Counted from the stretch's first letter, positions 1-9,718 are shown. The stretch is DNA of 64,000 nt from Prado023 sp963700475 (GCA_963700475.1 CAVOXR010000008.1:124001-188000); one strand, 5' to 3'. The notes: generated by a model not told the origin, from the sequence alone. Program-made: numbers and translations.

Positions 1-1755
1 CTGCCGGTCGTGTTCGTGATCGTGGCCGCGGTGCTGTTCGGCCCCGGGTACCTCGTCGGGCAGTGCTTCTTCGAGCTCCCGCGCCTGACGGCCTATCGGT
101 TCGACCTCATTGGGTCGCTGATCGGCATCGTGGGGTTCACCGCGCTGAGCTTCCTCGGCGCCCCGTCGCTGGTGTGGGGCGTGGTGGTCGGCGTTCTCAC
201 GCTGGTCCTCTACTGGCCGGCGCCGAGGTCCCGGGCTGATGGCGCCGCGGCCGCGCGGTTCGCCCCCGTGAGCGGCGTCGGCCTGGTGCTCGCCTCCCTG
301 AGCGTGGTGGCGCTCGTCGGTGCCCTGGCGTGGGAGACCTCCCAGCCGGGGGTGCGCTGGTCGCCGTACTACAAGATCGAGACCCAGGCGCAGATGACCA
401 CGATCGGTGAGTTCACCACGATCATCGCCAACGGGGTGCCGCACCAGGCGGTGACGGACGTGGACGCACGGGTCGGGTTCGAGCCGTTCTACGCCGTGCC
501 CTACCAGCGCTCGGAGCGAACCGACCCGGGGCGCGTCCTGATCGTCGGGGCGGGCACCGGCACCGACGTCGCCCTCGCCCTGCGCCAGGGGGCCACGAGC
601 GTGGACGCGGTCGAGATCGACCCGCGGATCCGCGAGATCGGCCAGGACATCAACCCGAACAAGCCGTTCGACGACCCGCGGGTGAGCGTCCACATCAACG
701 ACGGCCGGGCTTTCATCGAGCAGGCCGACGGGCCCTACGACACCATCCTGTTCGCGCTGCCGGACTCGCTCACGCTGGTCGCGGGAGCCAGCCAGTTGCG
801 GCTGGAGTCCTACCTGTTCACCGAGCCGGCGATGCACCGGGTCAGTGAGCTGCTCGCCGACGACGGCGTGTTCGCGATGTACAACTACTACCGTGAGCCC
901 TGGCTGGTCGGGCGGCTCGGCTCCACGATGGCCTCGGCCTTCGGGCATGCCCCCTGCATCGACCTGAACCGCGACTACAACTCGGCGGTCCTCGTGGTCA
1001 GTGCCGACGAGTCGATGCAGCGCTGCTCGCCCGAGGACGAGTCGGCCGCCCTGATCGCCGGCGCACCGGCGCCGGTCGACGACAACCGCCCGTTCCTGTA
1101 CCTGCGCTCGCCGCACATCCCCGGCTTCTACCTGGCCGTGCTCGCGATGATCCTCGGGATCAGCCTCATCGCGGTCAGGGGCGCGGTAGGCAGCCTGCGG
1201 CGCACCCGACGGTACGCGGACCTGTTCCTGCTGGGCGCCGCGTTCCTGCTGCTGGAGACCCGGGCGATCACGATGTTCGCCCTGCTCTTCGGGACCACGT
1301 GGCTGGTCAACGCCATCGTGTTCGGCGGGATCCTGCTGGCGGTGCTGGCTGCCGTGGAGTTCACGGCGTGGATGAAGCGCACGGGTCGCTCGGACCGGAT
1401 CTCCCTGCCGATCGCCTACGCGGTCCTGCTGGCCTCGATCGCGGTCGTGTGGCTGATCCCGCTGGCGTCGCTGCTGCAGCTGCCGGTGCCGCTGCGCATC
1501 CTGGCCGCCACCGCGATCACGTTCATGCCCGTGTTCACCGCCAACGTGGTGTTCGCCTCACGGTTCGACGAGGCGCCGGAGCCGTCCATCGCGTTCGGCA
1601 TCAACCTGCTGGGCGCGATGCTCGGCGGGGCGCTGGAGTACCTCGCGCTGTTGATCGGGTATCGGGAACTGCTGCTGGTGGCCGCGGTCCTGTACGTCGG
1701 TGCGCTTGCCCTTGGCACGCGCGCCCGACGTGCGGAGTCGGTGGCAGTCGGCTGA
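1..1755 (+). CDS. Membrane-embedded spermidine-synthase-like methyltransferase-fold protein (5' truncated by window edge)
   Basis: The reading frame is open from base 1, so the true start lies upstream. The N-terminal region has hydrophobic helices (about residues 1-75 of the visible part), followed by a Rossmann SAM/decarboxy-SAM-binding core with the glycine motif VLIVGAGTGTD and the acidic VEIDPR that binds the ribose. A second set of about six hydrophobic helices lies at the C-terminus. This layout (membrane helices flanking a spermidine-synthase fold) is common in actinobacterial and proteobacterial proteins annotated as spermidine synthase-like or fused MFS proteins, few of which have been tested. 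Polyamine synthesis is possible but not demonstrated. It ends 56 bp before the convergent glycosidase pseudogene. Confidence 0.75.
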   Translation: MPVVFVIVAAVLFGPGYLVGQCFFELPRLTAYRFDLIGSLIGIVGFTALSFLGAPSLVWGVVVGVLTLVLYWPAPRSRADGAAAARFAPVSGVGLVLASLSVVALVGALAWETSQPGVRWSPYYKIETQAQMTTIGEFTTIIANGVPHQAVTDVDARVGFEPFYAVPYQRSERTDPGRVLIVGAGTGTDVALALRQGATSVDAVEIDPRIREIGQDINPNKPFDDPRVSVHINDGRAFIEQADGPYDTILFALPDSLTLVAGASQLRLESYLFTEPAMHRVSELLADDGVFAMYNYYREPWLVGRLGSTMASAFGHAPCIDLNRDYNSAVLVVSADESMQRCSPEDESAALIAGAPAPVDDNRPFLYLRSPHIPGFYLAVLAMILGISLIAVRGAVGSLRRTRRYADLFLLGAAFLLLETRAITMFALLFGTTWLVNAIVFGGILLAVLAAVEFTAWMKRTGRSDRISLPIAYAVLLASIAVVWLIPLASLLQLPVPLRILAATAITFMPVFTANVVFASRFDEAPEPSIAFGINLLGAMLGGALEYLALLIGYRELLLVAAVLYVGALALGTRARRAESVAVG

Positions 1756-1811
1756 CCCGCCTCCGAGCCTTCCGGAACGGCCTGTGCCGAGGGCCCCTTG
1801 CCTGCGGGCCG

Positions 1812-3809
1812 TCAGTCCCGGGTTCGGCGCACCTCGATGATCTCCACGTCGTCGACCAACGTCAGCGTCACCCCATCGGTGAAGTCCTCGGCTGGAACGG
1901 TGGCCAGAAGGTTGCCGGTCATGACAGACGTGAGGACGCAGCGACCCGGGCCGAACATGGGGATGCTCACGCTGACCTCGCAATCACTGCAGGCATTCCT
2001 GAAGAGGACGATCATGCCCTCACCGTCGTGGCTGAGCCGTGCGTACCCGTCCCACTGCGCGGCATTGGGATGCATCCACGCCCCCAACGGGAAGAAGCTC
2101 TCCTGGATCGGGATCTCCTGCCGCAGTTCCTTGAACCAGTCGATCTTGCTTCGGTACCACGAGACCTGGTCAGGCGACAGCTGCCGCAGGTCGCCCAGCA
2201 GCAGCGGGGCAGACCCAATCGCAGTTGCGAAGCGCTCGGCGATCGGCTCGATGTCAGCCCTCAGGTTGCCGATCAGCATCGTGTCGGCGGGAATCGCCAG
2301 GGATCTCTGGTACAGCAGAGTGCGCGCCTGGCGCGGGCCGGCCGCGCCCAGGTCGTGGACGTTGCTCAGCCAATCGAGGTCGCCCGATGCCAGCAAGCCG
2401 TAGTCGATGACGTGCTTCTGGCCCCAGAGCTCGAACGTCAGGTCGATCAGCAGCTCCGGGAACCGGGCATGCAGGGATGCGGTGATCGCATGGATGCTCT
2501 CGTAGCTCCGGTCAGGGACTCAGCCCAGGAGCGCATGCTCATGACCGGGCGCAAAGCACCCCGGCCCCTCGCCGTAGGCGTTGAAGACCGTCGTGAGGTC
2601 GAGCTTGACGTAGGCCAGGTCATACATCTGCACGGCCTGTGCGATCTGCTCGGTCACCACGTCCCGATAGGGCGTTGCCAGGCACATCACCGGCGCCGGT
2701 CCCGACATGGTCAGGGTCTGGCGCGGTTGGAGTCTGCCGTCCCAGCACCTCCACTCCGGATGCTCCCTCACCGGGGGATCGTCGGCATCCACCACGGCCA
2801 GGGCGAACCACAGACCGAGGCGCATCCCGTTGCCCTCGACCATCCTCTGGATACCGTCGAGGCCGTCGGGGAAGTGCGACGTGCGAACGTCGTTGCTCCC
2901 CATCATCGCCTGCCACCCATCATCCAGCGTGAAGACGTCGAAGCCCATTCGACCGGCGAGTGGGATCATCGATGCAATCGATGTCTGGTCGATATCGCGG
3001 AAGAAGTGCTCCCAGGTGTTGTAGATCCACGGGGCCCGGAAACGGGGACCCTTCGGGTGCAGGATGTCGCTGGTGTAGGCCGGGATCACGCGCTGCGGGG
3101 CGGATTCGGTCCCCTCCTGCGTGAAGGCAATGCCCACGTTGGCGGTCGTGAACGTCTCGTTGGGCGCCACTCGCCGCTCGAACGGGAACACGTCGGTGTC
3201 GTACATGAGTTGGATCCCGCTCTGCCACGTCCAGGACGTGTCGATGCGCTTCATGATGCCGGGTACCTCGTTCATCGCCACGAAGCCCTCGCCCGTTGTC
3301 ACGTTCCGTTGGTACACGACGGGGTCGTCGACCCGTCCGCTCACGAACATCTCCCGGGGCTGCACCCCGTAGAAGGTGAACAGGGCTTGCTCATCGGGGT
3401 GGCCGACGCACAGCTCCAGCGATTCAAGGATCATGTGCGTCAGGACGATCGGCTCCTGACGCCTGTTCTGGATCGTCAGCCCCTTGCGCAGCACCGGATG
3501 GCGGTCATAGACCGTGTAGGTGACTTCGATCGCGATGTCCTGCGCCTCAAGCAGCACCGTGAGACTGTCGTCGCGCTGTCTGCTGCTGACGAGGTGCAGG
3601 TCGGGCGAACGGCTGCTCAGCGTCGTGCGTCCGTCGATGACGAATGAGAACTCCATGTTCCATTCCGGCGCGCCGTGATCCAGCGGCTGGAGGAGGTTCG
3701 TGCCGGTTCTTCGGTTCGTCCAACGGTCCGTGCGCAACCCCCGTCCATCCTCAAAGGCCACGTCGCGCTGCATGAACGGGCTGACCAGGTGCCATTCCTG
3801 TCGGGTCAT
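1812..3809 (-). pseudogene. GH36-like alpha-galactosidase, interrupted by an in-frame TGA
   Basis: Reading leftwards, a 429-codon frame (3809-2520) ends at a TGA at 2522-2520. The same frame then stays open for 235 more codons to 1812, so the parts join without any frameshift into a protein of about 665 residues. The N-terminal part is a beta-sandwich followed by the start of a TIM barrel with FTLDDGW and YVKLDL; the Asp near residue 404 is at the position of the family's nucleophile. The part after the TGA carries the rest of the barrel (FELWG, IDYG, DWLSN) and a C-terminal beta domain. Residues either side of the stop align smoothly, so it is a recent nonsense change, a base-call error or a readthrough site. 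The short product would lack the acid/base half. A GAGG ribosome site lies about 11 bases before the ATG. Exact substrate is unknown. Confidence 0.75.
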
Positions 3810-3884
3810 CGGCGTCGATCCTCAGTGGGGCGTCACCTGAACAGTACCCATCGGCGCGTGTGGGTCGGGACAGCCGGCGGCCGT

Positions 3885-3890
3885 TAGGCT
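3885..3890 (+). promoter_or_regulatory. -10 hexamer (TAGGCT) of a probable leaderless HisA-like gene
   Basis: TAGGCT ends 6 bases before the ATG at 3897 and there is no Shine-Dalgarno sequence, so transcription probably starts at or next to the A of the start codon. Confidence 0.45.
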
Positions 3891-3896
3891 GCGGGC

Positions 3897-4601
3897 ATGG
3901 CCAAGTACCCCCTCTCCCTGCTGCCTGTCGTCACGATCAGCGGAGGGCAGGCTCGGCTCGCGCCGCCCGGGTACGGTGCCTCGACGGAGTCCGGCACCCC
4001 CGCACATGCGATCGCGTCGTGGGTGGGCCAAGGCGCGGCGTGGATCCACGTGGTCGACCAGGACGCCCTCGACGGGCTGGGCGCGAACCACCACCACATC
4101 GTGAGCAGCGGGGCGCACCTGCAGTACTCCGGGGCCGTCGCCGACGATGCGTCCCTGGCCGACGCCCTGGCCACAGGGGCCAGCCGCGTGGTGATCGACG
4201 CGACCGACCTCGACTGGGCCAGCGGGGTCGTGGCCGCGCAGGGCGAGCGCGTGGCCGTGGGCCTCGACATCCGCCAGCCGGACGTGTTCGATGTCGCCGC
4301 GCACCTCGAGCGGGCAGGGTGCCGCCGGTTCCTCGTCACCGACCGTGCGGAGGCTCACCACTGGAAGCACGGCGACCGACACCTGCTCGGCGAGTTCTGC
4401 TCGGCCACGAACCGCCCCGTGATGGCACGCGGCGGCATCGGCCACCTCAACGACCTGCACGCGCTGCACGAGCTCGTCCCGCACGGGCTGGACGGGATCA
4501 TCCTCGACGACGCCCTCTACGACGGGGCGTTCACCTACACCGAGGCCGTGGCCGCCGGAGCCGACCGCTTCGACATGTTCTACTGGGGCCCGCCGCAGTA
4601 G
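3897..4601 (+). CDS. HisA/PriA-like TIM-barrel paralogue with a degenerate active site
   Basis: The 234-residue protein aligns by eye with HisA/PriA (phosphoribosyl isomerase) along its length: LLPVVTI at the first strand, GAAWIHVVDQD, an SGAVADD loop, VAVGLDI, FLVTD, RGGIG and ILDDALYDGAFT. In HisA/PriA the first strand carries the catalytic Asp (VDV); here that position is Thr (VTI). The family's long fifth loop, which folds over the ligand, is missing after GLDI. The phosphate-binding region around RGGIG is kept. It is therefore probably not a working isomerase, though it may bind a related sugar phosphate. No other histidine or tryptophan genes are nearby. A leaderless start is likely (TAGGCT at 3885). 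Confidence 0.7.
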   Translation: MAKYPLSLLPVVTISGGQARLAPPGYGASTESGTPAHAIASWVGQGAAWIHVVDQDALDGLGANHHHIVSSGAHLQYSGAVADDASLADALATGASRVVIDATDLDWASGVVAAQGERVAVGLDIRQPDVFDVAAHLERAGCRRFLVTDRAEAHHWKHGDRHLLGEFCSATNRPVMARGGIGHLNDLHALHELVPHGLDGIILDDALYDGAFTYTEAVAAGADRFDMFYWGPPQ

Positions 4602-4613
4602 TCAGCGCGCTGC

Positions 4614-5763
4614 TCAGCCGGGCTCGGCGATGATGCGGCGGCCGCGGGCGATCAGGTGGTTGACCGCAGCCCCGAACGGCGCGAACGCGGGGTTGGTCGT
4701 CTCGCCTGCTCGGTATCGGTACCAGATCTGCTGGGCGATGACCGCGAGCCGGAACAGCCCGTACACCTCGTAGAACCGCCACCCCGCGGCCGGCAGCGTC
4801 AGGCCGGTCCGGCCCAGGTAGTGCGCGACCACCTCCGCGCGGGTCGGCATGCCCGGCAGGTTCGAGGGTTGTCGCCGGAACATCTGGAAGACCGGGTCGT
4901 CGTCGGCCTGCACCCAGTACGCCAACGAGGCGCCGAGGTCCATCAGCGGGTCGCCGACCGTGGCCATCTCCCAGTCGAGGACCGCCCGGACCCGCGACAG
5001 GTTCTCGGGGTCGACCACGAGGTTGTCGAAGCGCCAGTCCCCGTGGATCATCCGGGCGGCGACGTCCTCGGGCTGGTGGGCGTCCAGCCACGCCATGACC
5101 TCCTCGCCGTCGGGGACGTCATCGGTGATCGCCGCCCGGTAGCGCTGCGACCAGCCCTCGACCTGCCGGCGCACATAGCCCGACCCGCGCCAGAAGGTGT
5201 CCAGGCCGCTGGCGGAGATGTCCACCGAGTGCAGGTCGGCCAGGGAGTCGAACATGCCCAGCGCCAGTTCGTTGGCCTCCGACGGGCGGAGCGCCAGGCC
5301 GTACGGGCAGGTCCCCGCGAAGGATCAGCCCGGGCACGTGGGCCATCACGTAGAACTCCGAGCCCAGGACGGCCGGGTCGTCGGTGTACCCCAGCACCTC
5401 GGGGACCGCAGGGAACCACGGCGCGAGCATCCGCTGGATCTCGTACTCACGGCGCATGTCGTGGGCGCTCGCAGCCTTGTGCCCGGCCGGCGGGCGGCGC
5501 ATCACGAGGTCGCGGTCGGCGTAGCGAACCAGGAAGGTCAGGTTGGATGCGCCCCCCCGGAACTGCCGGACCTCCGGCAGCCCGGCGGGTAGGTCGACCC
5601 GTTCGCGGAGCCACGCGTCGAGTGCCGCGACATCGAAGGCGTCCTCGGAGCGGACGGGTCCGGCTCCGGGGATCAGGTCAGGGCTCGGACCAGCGCCTCG
5701 GACGCCGTCGGGGGCTCCGGAGCCCTCAGCCGCCACGCCCGCGGGACCGTCCCCCTGGCTCAT
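4614..5763 (-). pseudogene. Aminoglycoside-phosphotransferase-fold kinase (ACAD10/11-type partner), single +1 frameshift
   Basis: The ATG at 5763 overlaps the stop of the upstream acyl-CoA dehydrogenase (ATGA), so the pair is translationally coupled. The N-terminal part (RQFRGGASNLTFLV glycine-rich loop, LVMRRPP with the ATP-binding Arg/Lys region, EFYVMAHVPG) runs in one frame to about 5308. The rest (MIHGDWRFDNLVVD catalytic loop, VLDWEMATVGDPLMDLG metal-binding motif) runs in another. Removing one C from the CCC run at 5305-5307 (read on this strand) restores DLPYGLALRPSEANELALGM, a normal family sequence. As read, the product would lose its catalytic half. Related kinases pair with ACAD10/11-type dehydrogenases in 4-hydroxyacyl-CoA breakdown. 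A sequencing error is the simplest explanation for the break. Confidence 0.75.
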
Positions 5764-6986
5764 CGGGGCACGACCAGCGGCCGCAGCTCGAGCCGGGCGA
5801 CGTCGCGCAGGTGCACCTCGTCGGGGCCGTCGGCGATCCGCAGGGTGCGCAGGCCCGCCCACATCATCGCGAGCGGCGTGTCATCGCTCACGCCGGCGCC
5901 ACCGTGGGTCTGGATCGCGCGATCGACCACCTCGAGGGCCATCCGCGGGGCCACGACCTTGATCGCGGCGATCTCCTTGCGGGCGCCCTTCACCCCGACT
6001 GTGTCGATCATCCAGGCGGCCTTCAGCGTGAGCAGCCGGGCCTGCTCGATGGAGATCCGGGACTCGGCGATCCACTGCTGGACCACACCCTGGCGGGCCA
6101 GCGGCTTGCCGAACGCCACGCGCTCGACCGAGCGGCGGCACATCAGGTCCAGCGCCCGCTCGGCCATGCCGATCGCGCGCATGCAGTGGTGGATGCGCCC
6201 CGGGCCGAGCCGGGCCTGGGCGATCGCGAACCCGGAGCCCTCCTCACCCAGCAGGTTGGTCACCGGCACGCGGACGTCGGTGAACGTGATCTCCGCGTGC
6301 CCGTGCTGGTCGTGGTAGCCGAACACCGGCACGTTGCGCACGATCTCGACCCCGGGTGTGTCGATCGGGACCAGCACCATCGACTGCTGGTGGTAGACGT
6401 CCGCCGACGGGTCGGTCTTGCCCATGACGACCAGGACGCGGCAGCGCGGGTCGTTCGCGCCGGTGCTCCACCACTTGCGGCCGTTGATGACGTACTCGTC
6501 GCCGACGCGCTCGATGCGTGTGGCGATGTTGCGTGCGTCGCTGCTGGCGACGTCGGGCTCGGTCATCGAGAACGCGGATCGGATCTCGCCGGCCAGCAGC
6601 GGCTCCAGCCACTGCTCCTTCTGCTCGGGCGTGCCGAACATGTGCAGGATCTCCATGTTCCCGGTGTCCGGCGCGGCGCAGTTCAGGGCCTCGGGGGCGA
6701 TCTCCGGCGACCAGCCCGACAGCTCGGCCAGTGGGGCGTAGTCCAGGACGCTCAGGCCATGGGCGGGGTCGGTGCTGTCGGGCAGGAACAGGTTCCACAG
6801 GCCGGCGGCGCGCGCCTGGGACTTGAGGCCCTCGACGACCTGCGGCAGCTCGTTCGGCCGGCCCGCGGCCGCCAGCTCCCGTCGCTGGGTGGCGTAGACC
6901 GGCTCCGCCGGGAGCACGGCGTCGTCCATGAAGGCCTGCAACCTGGTGAGGTACTCCTGCGCGCGGGGGCTGTGCTGGAAGTCCAT
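5760..6986 (-). CDS. Acyl-CoA dehydrogenase, ACAD10/11-like
   Basis: The 408-residue flavoprotein has the full acyl-CoA dehydrogenase fold: an N-terminal helical domain, the FAD-contacting SMTEPDVASSDA and WWSTGANDPRC stretch in the beta domain, and a C-terminal helical domain with IQTHGGAGVSDD and the ADGPDEVH end typical of ACAD10/11 and bacterial relatives. The chosen ATG at 6986 has GGAG about 9 bases upstream; a further upstream start (7016) lacks one. The next gene is an APH-type kinase. In human ACAD10/11 these two domains are fused, and in Pseudomonas putida the levulinate pathway has separate kinase (LvaA) and dehydrogenase-like (LvaC) proteins. Phosphorylation and elimination on 4-hydroxyacyl-CoA is therefore a reasonable inference. 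Confidence 0.85.
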   Translation of the reverse strand: MDFQHSPRAQEYLTRLQAFMDDAVLPAEPVYATQRRELAAAGRPNELPQVVEGLKSQARAAGLWNLFLPDSTDPAHGLSVLDYAPLAELSGWSPEIAPEALNCAAPDTGNMEILHMFGTPEQKEQWLEPLLAGEIRSAFSMTEPDVASSDARNIATRIERVGDEYVINGRKWWSTGANDPRCRVLVVMGKTDPSADVYHQQSMVLVPIDTPGVEIVRNVPVFGYHDQHGHAEITFTDVRVPVTNLLGEEGSGFAIAQARLGPGRIHHCMRAIGMAERALDLMCRRSVERVAFGKPLARQGVVQQWIAESRISIEQARLLTLKAAWMIDTVGVKGARKEIAAIKVVAPRMALEVVDRAIQTHGGAGVSDDTPLAMMWAGLRTLRIADGPDEVHLRDVARLELRPLVVPR

Positions 6987-7101
6987 GGTTCTCCGTCCGT
7001 CTGGCAGGGCCGGCACCCGGTCGGGGTTCGCGGGTCCTCTGCCTGTGGTTGGTACGTTGGCATCGTCCCATCCCCGGTGTCACCCCCCACGAGGAGCCCC
7101 G

Positions 7102-7860
7102 ATGGACCCCGACCTGCCCCTGGACCTGACCGGTCGCGTCGCGCTCGTGACCGGCGGGGCGTCCGGGATCGGGGCCGGGGTGTGCCGCATGCTCGGCGCC
7201 GCAGGCGCGCGGGTGGTGGTCTGCGACATCGACCACGCGGGGGCGTCCACGGTGGCCGAGGAGGTCGGCGGGGTCGCGGTGCGGTGCGACGTGAGTGTCC
7301 TGGGTGACAGTCAGGCGGCGGTCGCTGCGGCGCTGGAGTCGTTCGGCGGCCTGGACATCGCCGTGCTGAACGCGGGCGTCGACAGCCTGGCCGTGACCCT
7401 CGATCGTTTCGACGAGGTCGCGTACAGGCGTGCGATGGGCGTCAACCTCGACGGCGTGGTCTTCGGGCTGGCAGCCGCCCTGCCGGCGTTGCGCGCCCGG
7501 GGCGGGGGCCGGGTCGTGGTGCTGGCCAGCCTTGCCGGGCTCGCACCCGTGCCGATGGATCCCGTGTACGCCGCGAACAAGGCGGCCGTGGTCAACCTCG
7601 TCCGGTCCGTCGGGCCCGGACTGGCGGCCCAGGGGATCGTGGTCAACGCGGTCTGCCCCGGCTTCACCGACACCGCGATCGTCGACCCCGTCCGCGGCTT
7701 CCTCGAGTCCGCCCGGATGCCACTGATGGCCGTCGAGGAGGTCGTCACGGCCGTGGCGACGGTGATCGGGTCCGATTCGGGCGGGGAGGCGTGGCTCGTG
7801 CAGCACGGCCATCCCGCGCAGCCATACCGCTTCCGCGGCGTCCCCGGCCCGGCCAGCAGC
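7102..7860 (+). CDS. Short-chain dehydrogenase/reductase (3' end undefined, no stop codon at the expected end)
   Basis: The ATG at 7102 follows a GAGGAG site at 7091-7096. The protein has the SDR hallmarks: TGGASGIG cofactor loop (about residues 17-24), a CDID acidic residue suggesting NAD preference, LNAG, the catalytic Ser in VLASLAG and Tyr-Lys in YAANK. Homology fades at GGEAWLVQHG...RFRGVPGP, where relatives end, but no stop follows in this frame until 8751, about 650 bases inside the next gene. The end given here is where family similarity stops. Either the natural stop was lost or a small indel lies near 7860. It is divergent from the ACAD/kinase pair, so it may act on hydroxyacyl or ketoacyl intermediates of the same pathway; that is inference. 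Confidence 0.7.
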
Positions 7861-8107
7861 CCCAACCCCCCCGCCGCGCCTGTCCTCTCGGCTGCGCGCC
7901 AGGGCTCCCGGCGGCCGCCCTCTCTCGGTTGGTCCGCTATTGCGCGGCTCACTGGCGGGGTCGTCCGGAATTGCGAGCGTCCGTGCTCCGGAATCCGGAC
8001 CAACTCGGGGCGGCGGGTTACTGCGACGGGTGGCGCCCCCCAATCCCCCGACTGCGACGTCCGATTCCTGCTAGTGCGAGTCCCTCCGGTGGGAGAGGAT
8101 GGTGCCC

Positions 8108-9718
8108 ATGGACATCGCCCTGGATCACGAGCGCTGCTACCGCGCCGTCGCCAGCCGCGACGCCCGGTTCGACGGATCCTTCTACACGGCCGTGCGCACG
8201 ACGGGGATCTACTGCCGGCCCAGCTGCCCCGCGATCACGCCGAAGCGCGGGAACGTCACCTTCTTCCGGACCGCCGCGGCGGCCCAGCGCGACGGCTTCC
8301 GGGCCTGTCGGAGATGCCGTCCGGATGCCGTTCCCGGATCGGCGGAGTGGAACGTGCGCGGGGATGTGGTGGCCCGCTCGATGCGGCTGGTCGCCGACGG
8401 CGCGGTCGAGCGGGTGGGGGTCGCGGGGGTCGCTGCGGCGCTCGGGTACAGCGAGCGGCACCTCAACCGCCTCGTGACCGAGGAGCTCGGGGCGGGGCTC
8501 CTGGCGATCGCCCGGACGCAACGGGCGCACACGGCGCGGATCCTGCTGGAGACCACCGACCTCCCGGCGAGCGAGGTGGCGTGGGCTGCGGGGTTCGGGA
8601 GCATCCGGTCGTTCAACGACACGATCGGGGCTGTGTACGGCGAGTCGCCCACGTCGCTTCGGACGCGTCGGGTGCGCGGGCGAGCCGAGGCGGCTCGCGG
8701 ATCGTCGGTACGGCCGGGGGACCCAGCGGTCTCCCGATCATGGGTGGCTGAGCCGGTCGCGGGCGCTGCGCATGCCCCGATCCGCGTGCGCCTGGCCACG
8801 CGCCAACCGTTCGACGCCCGGGCGCTCATGGCGTTCCTCGGCGATCGGGCAGTCGCCGGGCTCGAGGAATGGGACGGCCGTACCTATCGGCGCACGCTGG
8901 CCCTGCCCCACGGACACGCGACCGTGGCGTGCCAGGAAACCCCGGGAGGTCTCCTGGCCGAGTTCCGGCTCGCGGACCTCCGGGACCTGGCCCCCGGGGT
9001 CGCCCGGGTACGCCGACTGTTCGACCTCGACGCCGACCCCGTCGCGATCGCGGAGCTCCTCGGGGACGACCCGATGCTGGGCCCGCTCGTCACCGCGCGA
9101 CCGGGGCTCCGCGTGGCCGGCTGCGTGGACCCGCACGAGATCGTCGTCCGGGCGATCGTGGGCCAGCAGGTCAGCCTGGCGGGGGCGGCGACCGTGCTGG
9201 GGCGATTCGTCGCCGCACACGGCGAGCCGCTCGCATTCGCCGATCCCACGTTGACCCACGTCTTCCCGACCGTCGACCGGCTGGCTGATGCCGACCCGTC
9301 CGGGCTTTCGATGCCTCGGGCGCGCGGAACCTCGCTCGTGGGCGTCTGTCGAGCCCTGGCTGATGGTGACCTGGTACTCGATCAGGGCGTCGACCGGGCC
9401 GGGATCGGAGCGGACCTGCAGTCCCGCCCGGGGATCGGGCCGTGGACCGCGGCCTACATCGCGATGCGAGGGCTGGGTGATCCGGACGTGATGCTGGCCG
9501 GCGACCTCGGCGTTCGCCACGCGGTGGCTGCCCTCGGCGGCGACGACCGGCCCCGCGAGATCGAGCGGGCCGCGCACGCCTGGCGGCCCTGGCGCTCGTA
9601 CGCGGTGGCGCACCTGTGGGCCAGCCTCGAGCCGGCCGGCGCCGATGCGCCGGGTACACAGGGTGCACGACGTTCTGACGAGATGCCCGCACCAGTGGGC
9701 CGACGGAAGGTGACCTGA
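8108..9718 (+). CDS. alkA: Ada metal-binding/AraC regulator fused to AlkA-type 3-methyladenine DNA glycosylase
   Basis: The 536-residue protein starts with the Ada N-terminal zinc domain carrying four Cys (TTGIYCRPSC and CRRC). The first Cys of that set is the methyl acceptor for phosphotriesters in E. coli Ada. An AraC-type double helix-turn-helix (about residues 85-190) follows, then an AlkA N-terminal domain and the HhH-GPD glycosylase core (IVGQQVSLAGA, RPGIGPWTAAYIAMR, with the catalytic Asp in MLAGDLGV). The ATG at 8108 is preferred because the GGGAGAGG site at 8091-8098 sits 9 bases upstream; the ATG at 8099 directly abuts that site. It combines sensing of methylation damage with base excision. 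The stop overlaps the ogt start (TGATG). Confidence 0.93.
   Translation: MDIALDHERCYRAVASRDARFDGSFYTAVRTTGIYCRPSCPAITPKRGNVTFFRTAAAAQRDGFRACRRCRPDAVPGSAEWNVRGDVVARSMRLVADGAVERVGVAGVAAALGYSERHLNRLVTEELGAGLLAIARTQRAHTARILLETTDLPASEVAWAAGFGSIRSFNDTIGAVYGESPTSLRTRRVRGRAEAARGSSVRPGDPAVSRSWVAEPVAGAAHAPIRVRLATRQPFDARALMAFLGDRAVAGLEEWDGRTYRRTLALPHGHATVACQETPGGLLAEFRLADLRDLAPGVARVRRLFDLDADPVAIAELLGDDPMLGPLVTARPGLRVAGCVDPHEIVVRAIVGQQVSLAGAATVLGRFVAAHGEPLAFADPTLTHVFPTVDRLADADPSGLSMPRARGTSLVGVCRALADGDLVLDQGVDRAGIGADLQSRPGIGPWTAAYIAMRGLGDPDVMLAGDLGVRHAVAALGGDDRPREIERAAHAWRPWRSYAVAHLWASLEPAGADAPGTQGARRSDEMPAPVGRRKVT

Noticed and set aside
2520..2522. The TGA in the alpha-galactosidase as a selenocysteine codon
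   Set aside because: The position is not a redox or catalytic site in the family, and I see no convincing SECIS hairpin; nonsense or base-call error is simpler.
1299..3647. A long plus-strand open frame (over 780 codons) across the glycosidase
   Set aside because: It is antisense to a family-recognisable gene, has no similarity itself and reflects the low stop density of GC-rich DNA.
4656..7307. A plus-strand open frame of over 880 codons
   Set aside because: It is antisense to the APH-like and acyl-CoA dehydrogenase genes and rich in Arg/Gly/Pro typical of shadow frames.
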